Source: Micromussa lordhowensis (taxonomy: Eukaryota; Cnidaria; Anthozoa; Scleractinia; Lobophylliidae). Taken from it: DNA of 64,000 nt. The notes under the pieces were generated by a model that saw only the letters and a program-made list of their open reading frames with translations, made no database searches and was not told the DNA's origin. Where the stretch lies: assembly GCA_964020085.1 (NCBI GenBank), contig OZ026604.1, forward strand, positions 24,769,427 through 24,833,426, written 5' to 3'. Each line of letters begins with the position of its first letter. Position 1 is the stretch's first letter. Made by a program: the position numbers and the translations under genes. This document shows, one piece after another, positions 49,930-63,574 of the stretch.

Positions 49930-51008
49930 GTACTTCGCATTTGGACCCGGACCGACCCCGGGAGTGCTTTGGTGGTATTAGTTTGCAAAGTTGCGACGCG
50001 CGCAAAGTTCGGCTAATTAGCAAACGGGCTGGTTAGCATAGTGCGAGATGTCGCACAGCTCCGAAACTTTGCATGTGGACCCGGACCCACCCCAGGAGTG
50101 CTTTGGTGCCATTAGTTTGCCAAGTTGCGACACGCGTCAAGCTCGGCTAACGAGTCAGCCAGCCGGCCACGCCTGGGGATCTGCGGGCTGATTAGCATAG
50201 TGGGAGATTTCGCGCAGCTCCGATACTTCGCATTTGGACCCGGACCGACCCCGGGAGTGCTTTGGTGGTATTAGTTTGCAAAGTTGCGACGCGCGCAAAG
50301 TTCGGCTAATTAGCAAACGGGCTGGTTAGCATAGTGCGAGATGTCGCGCAGCTCCGAAACTTTGCATGTGGACCCGGACCCACCCCAGGAGTGCTTTGGT
50401 GCCATTGGTTTGCCAAGTTGCGACACGCGTCAAGCTCGGCTAACGAGTCAGCCAGCCGGCCACGCCTGGGGATCTGCGGGCTGATTAGCATAGTGGGAGA
50501 TTTCGCGCAGCTCCGATACTTCGCATTTGGACCCGGACCGACCCCGGGAGTGCTTTGGTGGTATTAGTTTGCAAAGTTGCGACGCGCGCAAAGTTCGGCT
50601 AATTAGCAAACGGGCTGGTTAGCATAGTGCGAGATGTCGCGCAGCTCCGAAACTTTGCATGTGGACCCGGACCCACCCCAGGAGTGCTTTGGTGCCATTA
50701 GTTTGCCAAGTTGCGACACGCGTCAAGCTCGGCTAACGAGTCAGCCAGCCGGCCACGCCTGGGGATCTGCGGGCTGATTAGCATAGTGGGAGATTTCGCG
50801 CAGCTCCGATACTTCGCATTTGGACCCGGACCGACCCCGGGAGTGCTTTGGTGGTATTAGTTTGCAAAGTTGCGACGCGCGCAAAGTTCGGCTAATTAGC
50901 AAACGGGCTGGTTAGCATAGTGCGAGATGTCGCGCAGCTCCGAAACTTTGCATGTGGACCCGGACCCACCCCAGGAGTGCTTTGGTGCCATTAGTTTGCC
51001 GAGTTGCA
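49930..51008 (+). repeat. 5-unit duplicated block (1465 bp lag), copy 2
   Basis: Partner marks lie at 49930, 50055, 51001 and 51008. A private change at 50407 (ccattggtt) removes stops on both strands and produces spurious frames of 77 codons (+) and 61 codons (-). At 51170 the sequence reads gcgactgcgcg, one base longer than normal. Confidence 0.9.
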
Positions 51009-51977
51009 ACACGCGTCAAGCTCGGCTAACGAGTCAGCCAGCCGGCCACGCCTGGGGATCTGCGGGCTGATTAGCATAGTGGGAGATTTCGCGCAGCTCC
51101 GATACTTCGCATTTGGACCCGGACCGACCCCGGGAGTGCTTTGGTGGTATTAGTTTGCAAAGTTGCGACTGCGCGCAAAGTTCGGCTAATTAGCAAACGG
51201 GCTGGTTAGCATAGTGCGAGATGTCGCGCAGCTCCGAAACTTTGCATGTGGACCCGGACCCACCCCAGGAGTGCTTTGGTGCCATTAGTTTGCCAAGTTG
51301 CGACACGCGTCAAGCTCGGCTAACGAGTCAGCCAGCCGGCCACGCCTGGGGATCTGCGGGCTGATTAGCATAGTGGGAGATTTCGCGCAGCTCCGATACT
51401 TCGCATTTGGACCCGGACCGACCCCGGGAGTGCTTTGGTGGTATTAGTTTGCAAAGTTGCGACGCGCGCAAAGTTCGGCTAATTAGCAAACGGGCTGGTT
51501 AGCATAGTGCGAGATGTCGCGCAGCTCCGAAACTTTGCATGTGGACCCGGACCCACCCCAGGAGTGCTTTGGTGCCATTAGTTTGCCAAGTTGCGACACG
51601 CGTCAAGCTCGGCTAACGAGTCAGCCAGCCGGCCACGCCTGGGGATCTGCGGGCTGATTAGCATAGTGGGAGATTTCGCGCAGCTCCGATACTTCGCATT
51701 TGGACCCGGACCGACCCCGGGAGTGCTTTGGTGGTATTAGTTTGCAAAGTTGCGACGCGCGCAAAGTTCGGCTAATTAGCAAACGGGCTGGTTAGCATAG
51801 TGCGAGATGTCGCGCAGCTCCGAAACTTTGCATGTGGACCCGGACCCACCCCAGGAGTGCTTTGGTGCCATTAGTTTGCCAAGTTGCGACACGCGTCAAG
51901 CTCGGCTAACGAGTCAGCCAGCCGGCCACGCCTGGGGATCTGCGGGCTGATTAGCATAGTGGGAGATTTCGCGCAGT

Positions 51978-54900
51978 TCCGATACTTCGCATTTGGACCC
52001 GGACCGACCCCGGGAGTGCTTTGGTGGTATTAGTTTGCAAAGTTGCGACGCGCGCAAAGTTCGGCTAATTAGCAAACGGGCTGGTTAGCATAGTGCGAGA
52101 TGTCGCGCAGCTCCGAAACTTTGCATGTGGACCCGGACCCACCCCAGGAGTGCTTTGGTGCCATTAGTTTGCCAAGTTGCGACACGCGTCAAGCTCGGCT
52201 AACGAGTCAGCCAGCCGGCCACGCCTGGGGATCTGCGGGCTGATTAGCATAGTGGGAGATTTCGCGCAGCTCCGATACTTCGCATTTGGACCCGGACCGA
52301 CCCCGGGAGTGCTTTGGTGGTATTAGTTTGCAAAGTTGCGACGCGCGCAAAGTTCGGCTAATTAGCAAACGGGCTGGTTAGCATAGTGCGAGATGTCGCG
52401 CAGCTCCGAAACTTTGCATGTGGACCCGGACCCACCCCAGGAGTGCTTTGGTGCCATTAGTTTGCCAAGTTGCGACACGCGTCAAGCTCGGCTAACGAGT
52501 CAGCCAGCCGGCCACGCCTGGGGATCTGCGGGCTGATTAGCATAGTGGGAGATTTCGCGCAGCTCCGATACTTCGCATTTGGACCCGGACCGACCCCGGG
52601 AGTGCTTTGGTGGTATTAGTTTGCAAAGTTGCGACGCGCGCAAAGTTCGGCTAATTAGCAAACGGGCTGGTTAGCATAGTGCGAGATGTCGCGCAGCTCC
52701 GAAACTTTGCATGTGGACCCGGACCCACCCCAGGAGTGCTTTGGTGCCATTAGTTTGCCAAGTTGCGACACGCGTCAAGCTCGGCTAACGAGTCAGCCAG
52801 CCGGCCACGCCTGGGGATCTGCGGGCTGATTAGCATAGTGGGAGATTTCGCGCAGCTCCGATACTTCGCATTTGGACCCGGACCGACCCCGGGAGTGCTT
52901 TGGTGGTATTAGTTTGCAAAGTTGCGACGCGCGCAAAGTTCGGCTAATTAGCAAACGGGCTGGTTAGCATAGTGCGAGATGTCGCGCAGCTCCGAAACTT
53001 TGCATGTGGACCCGGACCCACCCCAGGAGTGCTTTGGTGCCATTAGTTTGCCAAGTTGCGACACGCGTCAAGCTCGGCTAACGAGTCAGCCAGCCGGCCA
53101 CGCCTGGGGATCTGCGGGCTGATTAGCATAGTGGGAGATTTCGCGCAGCTCCGATACTTCGCATTTGGACCCGGACCGACCCCGGGAGTGCTTTGGTGGT
53201 ATTAGTTTGCAAAGTTGCGACGCGCGCAAAGTTCGGCTAATTAGCAAACGGGCTGGTTAGCATAGTGCGAGATGTCGCGCAGCTCCGAAACTTTGCATGT
53301 GGACCCGGACCCACCCCAGGAGTGCTTTGGTGCCATTAGTTTGCCAAGTTGCGACACGCGTCAAGCTCGGCTAACGAGTCAGCCAGCCGGCCACGCCTGG
53401 GGATCTGCGGGCTGATTAGCATAGTGGGAGATTTCGCGCAGCTCCGATACTTCGCATTTGGACCCGGACCGACCCCGGGAGTGCTTTGGTGGTATTAGTT
53501 TGCAAAGTTGCGACGCGCGCAAAGTTCGGCTAATTAGCAAACGGGCTGGTTAGCATAGTGCGAGATGTCGCGCAGCTCCGAAACTTTGCATGTGGACCCG
53601 GACCCACCCCAGGAGTGCTTTGGTGCCATTAGTTTGCCAAGTTGCGACACGCGTCAAGCTCGGCTAACGAGTCAGCCAGCCGGCCACGCCTGGGGATCTG
53701 CGGGCTGATTAGCATAGTGGGAGATTTCGCGCAGCTCCGATACTTCGCATTTGGACCCGGACCGACCCCGGGAGTGCTTTGGTGGTATTAGTTTGCAAAG
53801 TTGCGACGCGCGCAAAGTTCGGCTAATTAGCAAACGGGCTGGTTAGCATAGTGCGAGATGTCGCGCAGCTCCGAAACTTTGCATGTGGACCCGGACCCAC
53901 CCCAGGAGTGCTTTGGTGCCATTAGTTTGCCAAGTTGCGACACGCGTCAAGCTCGGCTAACGAGTCAGCCAGCCGGCCACGCCTGGGGATCTGCGGGCTG
54001 ATTAGCATAGTGGGAGATTTCGCGCAGCTCCGATACTTCGCATTTGGACCCGGACCGACCCCGGGAGTGCTTTGGTGGTATTAGTTTGCAAAGTTGCGAC
54101 GCGCGCAAAGTTCGGCTAATTAGCAAACGGGCTGGTTAGCATAGTGCGAGATGTCGCGCAGCTCCGAAACTTTGCATGTGGACCCGGACCCACCCCAGGA
54201 GTGCTTTGGTGCCATTAGTTTGCCAAGTTGCGACACGCGTCAAGCTCGGCTAACGAGTCAGCCAGCCGGCCACGCCTGGGGATCTGCGGGCTGATTAGCA
54301 TAGTGGGAGATTTCGCGCAGCTCCGATACTTCGCATTTGGACCCGGACCGACCCCGGGAGTGCTTTGGTGGTATTAGTTTGCAAAGTTGCGACGCGCGCA
54401 AAGTTCGGCTAATTAGCAAACGGGCTGGTTAGCATAGTGCGAGATGTCGCGCAGCTCCGAAACTTTGCATGTGGACCCGGACCCACCCCAGGAGTGCTTT
54501 GGTGCCATTAGTTTGCCAAGTTGCGACACGCGTCAAGCTCGGCTAACGAGTCAGCCAGCCGGCCACGCCTGGGGATCTGCGGGCTGATTAGCATAGTGGG
54601 AGATTTCGCGCAGCTCCGATACTTCGCATTTGGACCCGGACCGACCCCGGGAGTGCTTTGGTGGTATTAGTTTGCAAAGTTGCGACGCGCGCAAAGTTCG
54701 GCTAATTAGCAAACGGGCTGGTTAGCATAGTGCGAGATGTCGCGCAGCTCCGAAACTTTGCATGTGGACCCGGACCCACCCCAGGAGTGCTTTGGTGCCA
54801 TTAGTTTGCCAAGTTGCGACACGCGTCAAGCTCGGCTAACGAGTCAGCCAGCCGGCCACGCCTGGGGATCTGCGGGCTGATTAGCATAGTGGGAGATTTC

Positions 54901-54984
54901 GCGCAGCTCCGATACTTCGCATTTGGACCCGGACCGACCCCGGGAGTGCTTTGGTGGTATTAGTTTGCAAAGTTGCGACGCGCG
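51978..54984 (+). repeat. Homogenised satellite stretch, no variants seen
   Basis: About ten consecutive units matched the consensus on reading by eye. It is bounded by a private change at 51977 (gcagttccg) and by gcggaaagt at 54985. Confidence 0.75.
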
Positions 54985-57900
54985 GAAAGTTCGGCTAATT
55001 AGCAAACGGGCTGGTTAGCATAGTGCGAGATGTCGCGCAGCTCCGAAACTTTGCATGTGGACCCGGACCCACCCCAGGAGTGCTTTGGTGCCATTAGTTT
55101 GCCAAGTTGCGACACGCGTCAAGCTCGGCTAACGAGTCAGCCAGCCGGCCACGCCTGGGGATCTGCGGGCCTGATTAGCATAGTGGGAGATTTCGCGCAG
55201 CTCCGATACTTCGCATTTGGACCCGGACCGACCCCGGGAGTGCTTTGGTGGTATTAGTTTGCAAAGTTGCGACGCGCGCAAAGTTCGGCTAATTAGCAAA
55301 CGGGCTGGTTAGCATAGTGCGAGATGTCGCGCAGCTCCGAAACTTTGCATGTGGACCCGGACCCACCCCAGGAGTGCTTTGGTGCCATTAGTTTGCCAAG
55401 TTGCGACACGCGTCAAGCTCGGCTAACGAGTCAGCCAGCCGGCCACGCCTGGGGATCTGCGGGCTGATTAGCATAGTGGGAGATTTCGCGCAGCTCCGAT
55501 ACTTCGCATTTGGACCCGGACCGACCCCGGGAGTGCTTTGGTGGTATTAGTTTGCAAAGTTGCGACGCGCGCAAAGTTCGGCTAATTAGCAAACGGGCTG
55601 GTTAGCATAGTGCGAGATGTCGCGCAGCTCCGAAACTTTGCATGTGGACCCGGACCCACCCCAGGAGTGCTTTGGTGCCATTAGTTTGCCAAGTTGCGAC
55701 ACGCGTCAAGCTCGGCTAACGAGTCAGCCAGCCGGCCACGCCTGGGGATCTGCGGGCTGATTAGCATAGTGGGAGATTTCGCGCAGCTCCGATACTTCGC
55801 ATTTGGACCCGGACCGACCCCGGGAGTGCTTTGGTGGTATTAGTTTGCAAAGTTGCGACGCGCGCAAAGTTCCGCTAATTAGCAAACGGGCTGGTTAGCA
55901 TAGTGCGAGATGTCGCGCAGCTCCGAAACTTTGCATGTGGACCCGGACCCACCCCAGGAGTGCTTTGGTGCCATTAGTTTGCCAAGTTGCGACACGCGTC
56001 AAGCTCGGCTAACGAGTCAGCCAGCCGGCCACGCCTGGGGATCTGCGGGCTGATTAGCATAGTGGGAGATTTCGCGCAGCTCCGATACTTCGCATTTGGA
56101 CCCGGACCGACCCCGGGAGTGCTTTGGTGGTATTAGTTTGCAAAGTTGCGACGCGCGCAAAGTTCGGCTAATTAGCAAACGGGCTGGTTAGCATAGTGCG
56201 AGATGTCGCGCAGCTCCGAAACTTTGCATGTGGACCCGGACCCACCCCAGGAGTGCTTTGGTGCCATTAGTTTGCCAAGTTGCGACACGCGTCAAGCTCG
56301 GCTAACGAGTCAGCCAGCCGGCCACGCCTGGGGATCTGCGGGCTGATTAGCATAGTGGGAGATTTCGCGCAGCTCCGATACTTCGCATTTGGACCCGGAC
56401 CGACCCCGGGAGTGCTTTGGTGGTATTAGTTTGCAAAGTTGCGACGCGCGGAAAGTTCGGCTAATTAGCAAACGGGCTGGTTAGCATAGTGCGAGATGTC
56501 GCGCAGCTCCGAAACTTTGCATGTGGACCCGGACCCACCCCAGGAGTGCTTTGGTGCCATTAGTTTGCCAAGTTGCGACACGCGTCAAGCTCGGCTAACG
56601 AGTCAGCCAGCCGGCCACGCCTGGGGATCTGCGGGCTGATTAGCATAGTGGGAGATTTCGCGCAGCTCCGATACTTCGCATTTGGACCCGGACCGACCCC
56701 GGGAGTGCTTTGGTGGTATTAGTTTGCAAAGTTGCGACGCGCGCAAAGTTCGGCTAATTAGCAAACGGGCTGGTTAGCATAGTGCGAGATGTCGCGCAGC
56801 TCCGAAACTTTGCATGTGGACCCGGACCCAACCCAGGAGTGCTTTGGTGCCATTAGTTTGCCAAGTTGCGACACGCGTCAAGCTCGGCTAACGAGTCAGC
56901 CAGCCGGCCACGCCTGGGGATCTGCGGGCTGATTAGCATAGTGGGAGATTTCGCGCAGCTCCGATACTTCGCATTTGGACCCGGACCGACCCCGGGAGTG
57001 CTTTGGTGGTATTAGTTTGCAAAGTTGCGACGCGCGCAAAGTTCGGCTAATTAGCAAACGGGCTGGTTAGCATAGTGCGAGATGTCGCGCAGCTCCGAAA
57101 CTTTGCATGTGGACCCGGACCCACCCCAGGAGTGCTTTGGTGCCATTAGTTTGCCAAGTTGCGACACGCGTCAAGCTCGGCTAACGAGTCAGCCAGCCGG
57201 CCACGCCTGGGGATCTGCGGGCTGATTAGCATAGTGGGAGATTTCGCGCAGCTCCGATACTTCGCATTTGGACCCGGACCGACCCCGGGAGTGCTTTGGT
57301 GGTATTAGTTTGCAAAGTTGCGACGCGCGCAAAGTTCGGCTAATTAGCAAACGGGCTGGTTAGCATAGTGCGAGATGTCGCGCAGCTCCGAAACTTTGCA
57401 TGTGGACCCGGACCCACCCCAGGAGTGCTTTGGTGCCATTAGTTTGCCAAGTTGCGACACGCGTCAAGCTCGGCTAACGAGTCAGCCAGCCGGCCACGCC
57501 TGGGGATCTGCGGGCTGATTAGCATAGTGGGAGATTTCGCGCAGCTCCGATACTTCGCATTTGGACCCGGACCGACCCCGGGAGTGCTTTGGTGGTATTA
57601 GTTTGCAAAGTTGCGACGCGCGCAAAGTTCGGCTAATTAGCAAACGGGCTGGTTAGCATAGTGCGAGATGTCGCGCAGCTCCGAAACTTTGCATGTGGAC
57701 CCGGACCCACCCCAGGAGTGCTTTGGTGCCATTAGTTTGCCAAGTTGCGACACGCGTCAAGCTCGGCTAACGAGTCAGCCAGCCGGCCACGCCTGGGGAT
57801 CTGCGGGCTGATTAGCATAGTGGGAGATTTCGCGCAGCTCCGATACTTCGCATTTGGACCCGGACCGACCCCGGGAGTGCTTTGGTGGTATTAGTTTGCA

Positions 57901-60900
57901 AAGTTGCGACGCGCGCAAAGTTCGGCTAATTAGCAAACGGGCTGGTTAGCATAGTGCGAGATGTCGCGCAGCTCCGAAACTTTGCATGTGGACCCGGACC
58001 CACCCCAGGAGTGCTTTGGTGCCATTAGTTTGCCAAGTTGCGACACGCGTCAAGCTCGGCTAACGAGTCAGCCAGCCGGCCACGCCTGGGGATCTGCGGG
58101 CTGATTAGCATAGTGGGAGATTTCGCGCAGCTCCGATACTTCGCATTTGGACCCGGACCGACCCCGGGAGTGCTTTGGTGGTATTAGTTTGCAAAGTTGC
58201 GACGCGCGCAAAGTTCGGCTAATTAGCAAACGGGCTGGTTAGCATAGTGCGAGATGTCGCGCAGCTCCGAAACTTTGCATGTGGACCCGGACCCACCCCA
58301 GGAGTGCTTTGGTGCCATTAGTTTGCCAAGGTCCGACACGCGTCAAGCTCGGCTAACGAGTCAGCCAGCCGGCCACGCCTGGGGATCTGCGGGCTGATTA
58401 GCATAGTGGGAGATTTCGCGCAGCTCCGATACTTCGCATTTGGACCCGGACCGACCCCGGGAGTGCTTTGGTGGTATTAGGTTGCAAAGTTGCGACGCGC
58501 GCAAAGTTCGGCTAATTAGCAAACGGGCTGGTTAGCATAGTGCGAGATGTCGCGCAGCTCCGAAACTTTGCATGTGGACCCGGACCCACCCCAGGAGTGC
58601 TTTGGTGCCATTAGTTTGCCAAGTTGCGACACGCGTCAAGCTCGGCTAACGAGTCAGCCAGCCGGCCACGCCTGGGGATCTGCGGGCTGATTAGCATAGT
58701 GGGAGATTTCGCGCAGCTCCGATACTTCGCATTTGGACCCGGACCGACCCCGGGAGTGCTTTGGTGGTATTAGTTTGCAAAGTTGCGACGCGCGCAAAGT
58801 TCGGCTAATTAGCAAACAGGCTGGTTAGCATAGTGCGAGATGTCGCGCAGCTCCGAAACTTTGCATGTGGACCCGGACCCAACCCAGGAGTGCTTTGGTG
58901 CCATTAGTTTGCCAAGTTGCGACACGCGTCAAGCTCGGCTAACGAGTCAGCCAGCCGGCCACGCCTGGGGATCTGCGGGCTGATTAGCATAGTGGGAGAT
59001 TTCGCGCAGCTCCGATACTTCGCATTTGGACCCGGACCGACCCCGGGAGTGCTTTGGTGGTATTAGTTTGCAAAGTTGCGACGCGCGCAAAGTTCGGCTA
59101 ATTAGCAAACGGGCTGGTTAGCATAGTGCGAGATGTCGCGCAGCTCCGAAACTTTGCATGTGGACCCGGACCCACCCCAGGAGTGCTTTGGTGCCATTAG
59201 TTTGCCAAGTTGCGACACGCGTCAAGCTCGGCTAACGAGTCAGCCAGCCGGCCACGCCTGGGGATCTGCGGGCTGATTAGCATAGTGGGAGATTTCGCGC
59301 AGCTCCGATACTTCGCATTTGGACCCGGACCGACCCCGGGAGTGCTTTGGTGGTATTAGTTTGCAAAGTTGCGACGCGCGCAAAGTTCGGCTAATTAGCA
59401 AACGGGCTGGTTAGCATAGTGCGAGATGTCGCGCAGCTCCGAAACTTTGCATGTGGACCCGGACCCACCCCAGGAGTGCTTTGGTGCCATTAGTTTGCCA
59501 AGTTGCGACACGCGTCAAGCTCGGCTAACGAGTCAGCCAGCCGGCCACGCCTGGGGATCTGCGGGCTGATTAGCATAGTGGGAGATTTCGCGCAGCTCCG
59601 ATACTTCGCATTTGGACCCGGACCGACCCCGGGAGTGCTTTGGTGGTATTAGTTTGCAAAGTTGCGACGCGCGCAAAGTTCGGCTAATTAGCAAACGGGC
59701 TGGTTAGCATAGTGCGAGATGTCGCGCAGCTCCGAAACTTTGCATGTGGACCCGGACCCACCCCAGGAGTGCTTTGGTGCCATTAGTTTGCCAAGTTGCG
59801 ACACGCGTCAAGCTCGGCTAACGAGTCAGCCAGCCGGCCACGCCTGGGGATCTGCGGGCTGATTAGCATAGTGGGAGATTTCGCGCAGCTCCGATACTTC
59901 GCATTTGGACCCGGACCGACCCCGGGAGTGCTTTGGTGGTATTAGTTTGCAAAGTTGCGACGCGCGCAAAGTTCGGCTAATTAGCAAACGGGCTGGTTAG
60001 CATAGTGCGAGATGTCGCGCAGCTCCGAAACTTTGCATGTGGACCCGGACCCAACCCAGGAGTGCTTTGGTGCCATTAGTTTGCCAAGTTGCGACACGCG
60101 TCAAGCTCGGCTAACGAGTCAGCCAGCCGGCCACGCCTGGGGATCTGCGGGCTGATTAGCATAGTGGGAGATTTCGCGCAGCTCCGATACTTCGCATTTG
60201 GACCCGGACCGACCCCGGGAGTGCTTTGGTGGTATTAGTTTGCAAAGTTGCGACGCGCGCAAAGTTCGGCTAATTAGCAAACGGGCTGGTTAGCATAGTG
60301 CGAGATGTCGCGCAGCTCCGAAACTTTGCATGTGGACCCGGACCCACCCCAGGAGTGCTTTGGTGCCATTAGTTTGCCAAGTTGCGACACGCGTCAAGCT
60401 CGGCTAACGAGTCAGCCAGCCGGCCACGCCTGGGGATCTGCGGGCTGATTAGCATAGTGGGAGATTTCGCGCAGCTCCGATACTTCGCATTTGGACCCGG
60501 ACCGACCCCGGGAGTGCTTTGGTGGTATTAGTTTGCAAAGTTGCGACGCGCGCAAAGTTCGGCTAATTAGCAAACGGGCTGGTTAGCATAGTGCGAGATG
60601 TCGCGCAGCTCCGAAACTTTGCATGTGGACCCGGACCCACCCCAGGAGTGCTTTGGTGCCATTAGTTTGCCAAGTTGCGACACGCGTCAAGCTCGGCTAA
60701 CGAGTCAGCCAGCCGGCCACGCCTGGGGATCTGCGGGCTGATTAGCATAGTGGGAGATTTCGCGCAGCTCCGATACTTCGCATTTGGACCCGAACCGACC
60801 CCGGGAGTGCTTTGGTGGTATTAGTTTGCAAAGTTGCGACGCGCGCAAAGTTCGGCTAATTAGCAAACGGGCTGGTTAGCATAGTGCGAGATGTCACGCA

Positions 60901-63574
60901 GCTCCGAAACTTTGCATGTGGACCCGGACCCACCCCAGGAGTGCTTTGGTGCCATTAGTTTGCCAAGTTGCGACACGCGTCAAGCTCGGCTAACGAGTCA
61001 GCCAGCCGGCCACGCCTGGGGATCTGCGGGCTGATTAGCATAGTGGGAGATTTCGCGCAGCTCCGATACTTCGCATTTGGACCCGGACCGACCCCGGGAG
61101 TGCTTTGGTGGTATTAGTTTGCAAAGTTGCGACGCGCGCAAAGTTCGGCTAATTAGCAAACGGGCTGGTTAGCATAGTGCGAGATGTCGCGCAGCTCCGA
61201 AACTTTGCATGTGGACCCGGACCCACCCCAGGAGTGCTTTGGTGCCATTAGTTTGCCAAGTTGCGACATGCGTCAAGCTCGGCTAACGAGTCAGCCAGCC
61301 GGCCACGCCTGGGGATCTGCGGGCTGATTAGCATAGTGGGAGATTTCGCGCAGCTCCGATACTTCGCATTTGGACCCGGACCGACCCCGGGAGTGCTTTG
61401 GTGGTATTAGTTTGCAAAGTTGCGACGCGCGCAAAGTTCGGCTAATTAGCAAACGGGCTGGTTAGCATAGTGCGAGATGTCGCGCAGCTCCGAAACTTTG
61501 CATGTGGACCCGGACCCACCCCAGGAGTGCTTTGGTGCCATTAGTTTGCCAAGTTGCGACACGCGTCAAGCTCGGCTAACGAGTCAGCCAGCCGGCCACG
61601 CCTGGGGATCTGCGGGCTGATTAGCATAGTGGGAGATTTCGCGCAGCTCCGATACTTCGCATTTGGACCCGGACCGACCCCGGGAGTGCTTTGGTGGTAT
61701 TAGTTTGCAAAGTTGCGACGCGCGCAAAGTTCGGCTAATTAGCAAACGGGCTGGTTAGCATAGTGCGAGATGTCGCGCAGCTCCGAAACTTTGCATGTGG
61801 ACCCGGACCCACCCCAGGAGTGCTTTGGTGCCATTAGTTTGCCAAGTTGCGACACGCGTCAAGCTCGGCTAACGAGTCAGCCAGCCGGCCACGTCTGGGG
61901 ATCTGCGGGCTGATTAGCATAGTGGGAGATTTCGCGCAGCTCCGATACTTCGCATTTGGACCCGGACCGACCCCGGGAGTGCTTTGGTGGTATTAGTTTG
62001 CAAAGTTGCGACGCGCGCAAAGTTCGGCTAATTAGCAAACGGGCTGGTTAGCATAGTGCGAGATGTCGCGCAGCTCCGAAACTTTGCATGTGGACCCGGA
62101 CCCACCCCAGGAGTGCTTTGGTGCCATTAGTTTGCCAAGTTGCGACACGCGTCAAGCTCGGCTAACGAGTCAGCCAGCCGGCCACGCCTGGGGATCTGCG
62201 GGCTGATTAGCATAGTGGGAGATTTCGCGCAGCTCCGATACTTCGCATTTGGACCCGGACCGACCCCGGGAGTGCTTTGGTGGTATTAGTTTGCAAAGTT
62301 GCGACGCGCGCAAAGTTCGGCTAATTAGCAAACGGGCTGGTTAGCATAGTGTGAGATGTCGCGCAGCTCCGAAACTTTGCATGTGGACCCGGACCCACCC
62401 CAGGAGTGCTTTGGTGCCATTAGTTTGCCAAGTTGCGACACGCGTCAAACTCGGCTAACGAGTCAGCCAGCCGGCCACGCCTGGGGATCTGCGGGCTGAT
62501 TAGCATAGTGGGAGATTTCGCGCAGCTCCGATACTTCGCATTTGGACCCGGACCGACCCCGGGAGTGCTTTGGTGGTATTAGTTTGCAAAGTTGCGACGC
62601 GCGCAAAGTTCGGCTAATTAGCAAACGGGCTGGTTAGCATAGTGCGAGATGTCGCGCAGCTCCGAAACTTTGCATGTGGACCCGGACCCACCCCAGGAGT
62701 GCTTTGGTGCCATTAGTTTGCCAAGTTGCGACACGCGTCAAGCTCGGCTAACGAGTCAGCCAGCCGGCCACGCCTGGGGATCTGCGGGCTGATTAGCATA
62801 GTGGGAGATTTCGCGCAGCTCCGATACTTCGCATTTGGACCCGGACCGACCCCGGGAGTGCTTTGGTGGTATTAGTTTGCAAAGTTGCGACGCGCGCAAA
62901 GTTCGGCTAATTAGCAAACGGGCTGGTTAGCATAGTGCGAGATGTCGCGCAGCTCCGAAACTTTGCATGTGGACCCGGACCCACCCCAGGAGTGCTTTGG
63001 TGCCATTAGTTTGCCAAGTTGCGACACGCGTCAAGCTCGGCTAACGAGTCAGCCAGCCGGCCACGCCTCGGGATCTGCGGGCTGATTAGCATAGTGGGAG
63101 ATTTCGCGCAGCTCCGATACTTCGCATTTGGACCCGGACCGACCCCGGGAGTGCTTTGGTGGTATTAGTTTGCAAAGTTGCGACGCGCGCAAAGTTCGGC
63201 TAATTAGCAAACGGGCTGGTTAGCATAGTGCGAGATGTCGCGCAGCTCCGAAACTTTGCATGTGGACCCGGACCCACCCCAGGAGTGCTTTGGTGCCATT
63301 AGTTTGCCAAGTTGCGACACGCGTCAAGCTCGGCTAACGAGTCAGCCAGCCGGCCACGCCTGGGGATCTGCGGGCTGATTAGCATAGTGGGAGATTTCGC
63401 GCAGCTCCGATACTTCGCATTTGGACCCGGACCGACCCCGGGAGTGCTTTGGTGGTATTAGTTTGCAAAGTTGCGACGCGCGCAAAGTTCGGCTAATTAG
63501 CAAACGGGCTGGTTAGCATAGTGCGAGATGTCGCGCAGCTCCGAAACTTTGCATGTGGACCCGGACCCACCCCA
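54985..63574 (+). repeat. Right-hand part of the array with sparse shared marks
   Basis: The change gcggaaag occurs at 54985 and 56451, 5 units apart once the 1-bp insertion at 55171 is counted. The change cccaaccc occurs at 56831, 58882 and 60054, which are 7 and 4 units apart. Private changes lie at 55873, 58331, 58333, 58481, 58818, 60793, 60896, 61269, 61894, 62352, 62449 and 63069. The extra C at 55171 shifts frame and opens a spurious 75-codon frame. Only satellite is present. Confidence 0.85.

Noticed and set aside
50306..50567. Overlapping 77-codon (+) and 61-codon (-) frames
   Set aside because: One private substitution at 50407 removes stops on both strands. Both frames lie in ordinary satellite.
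55030..55257. 75-codon + strand frame
   Set aside because: It is opened by the inserted C at 55171, within satellite sequence.
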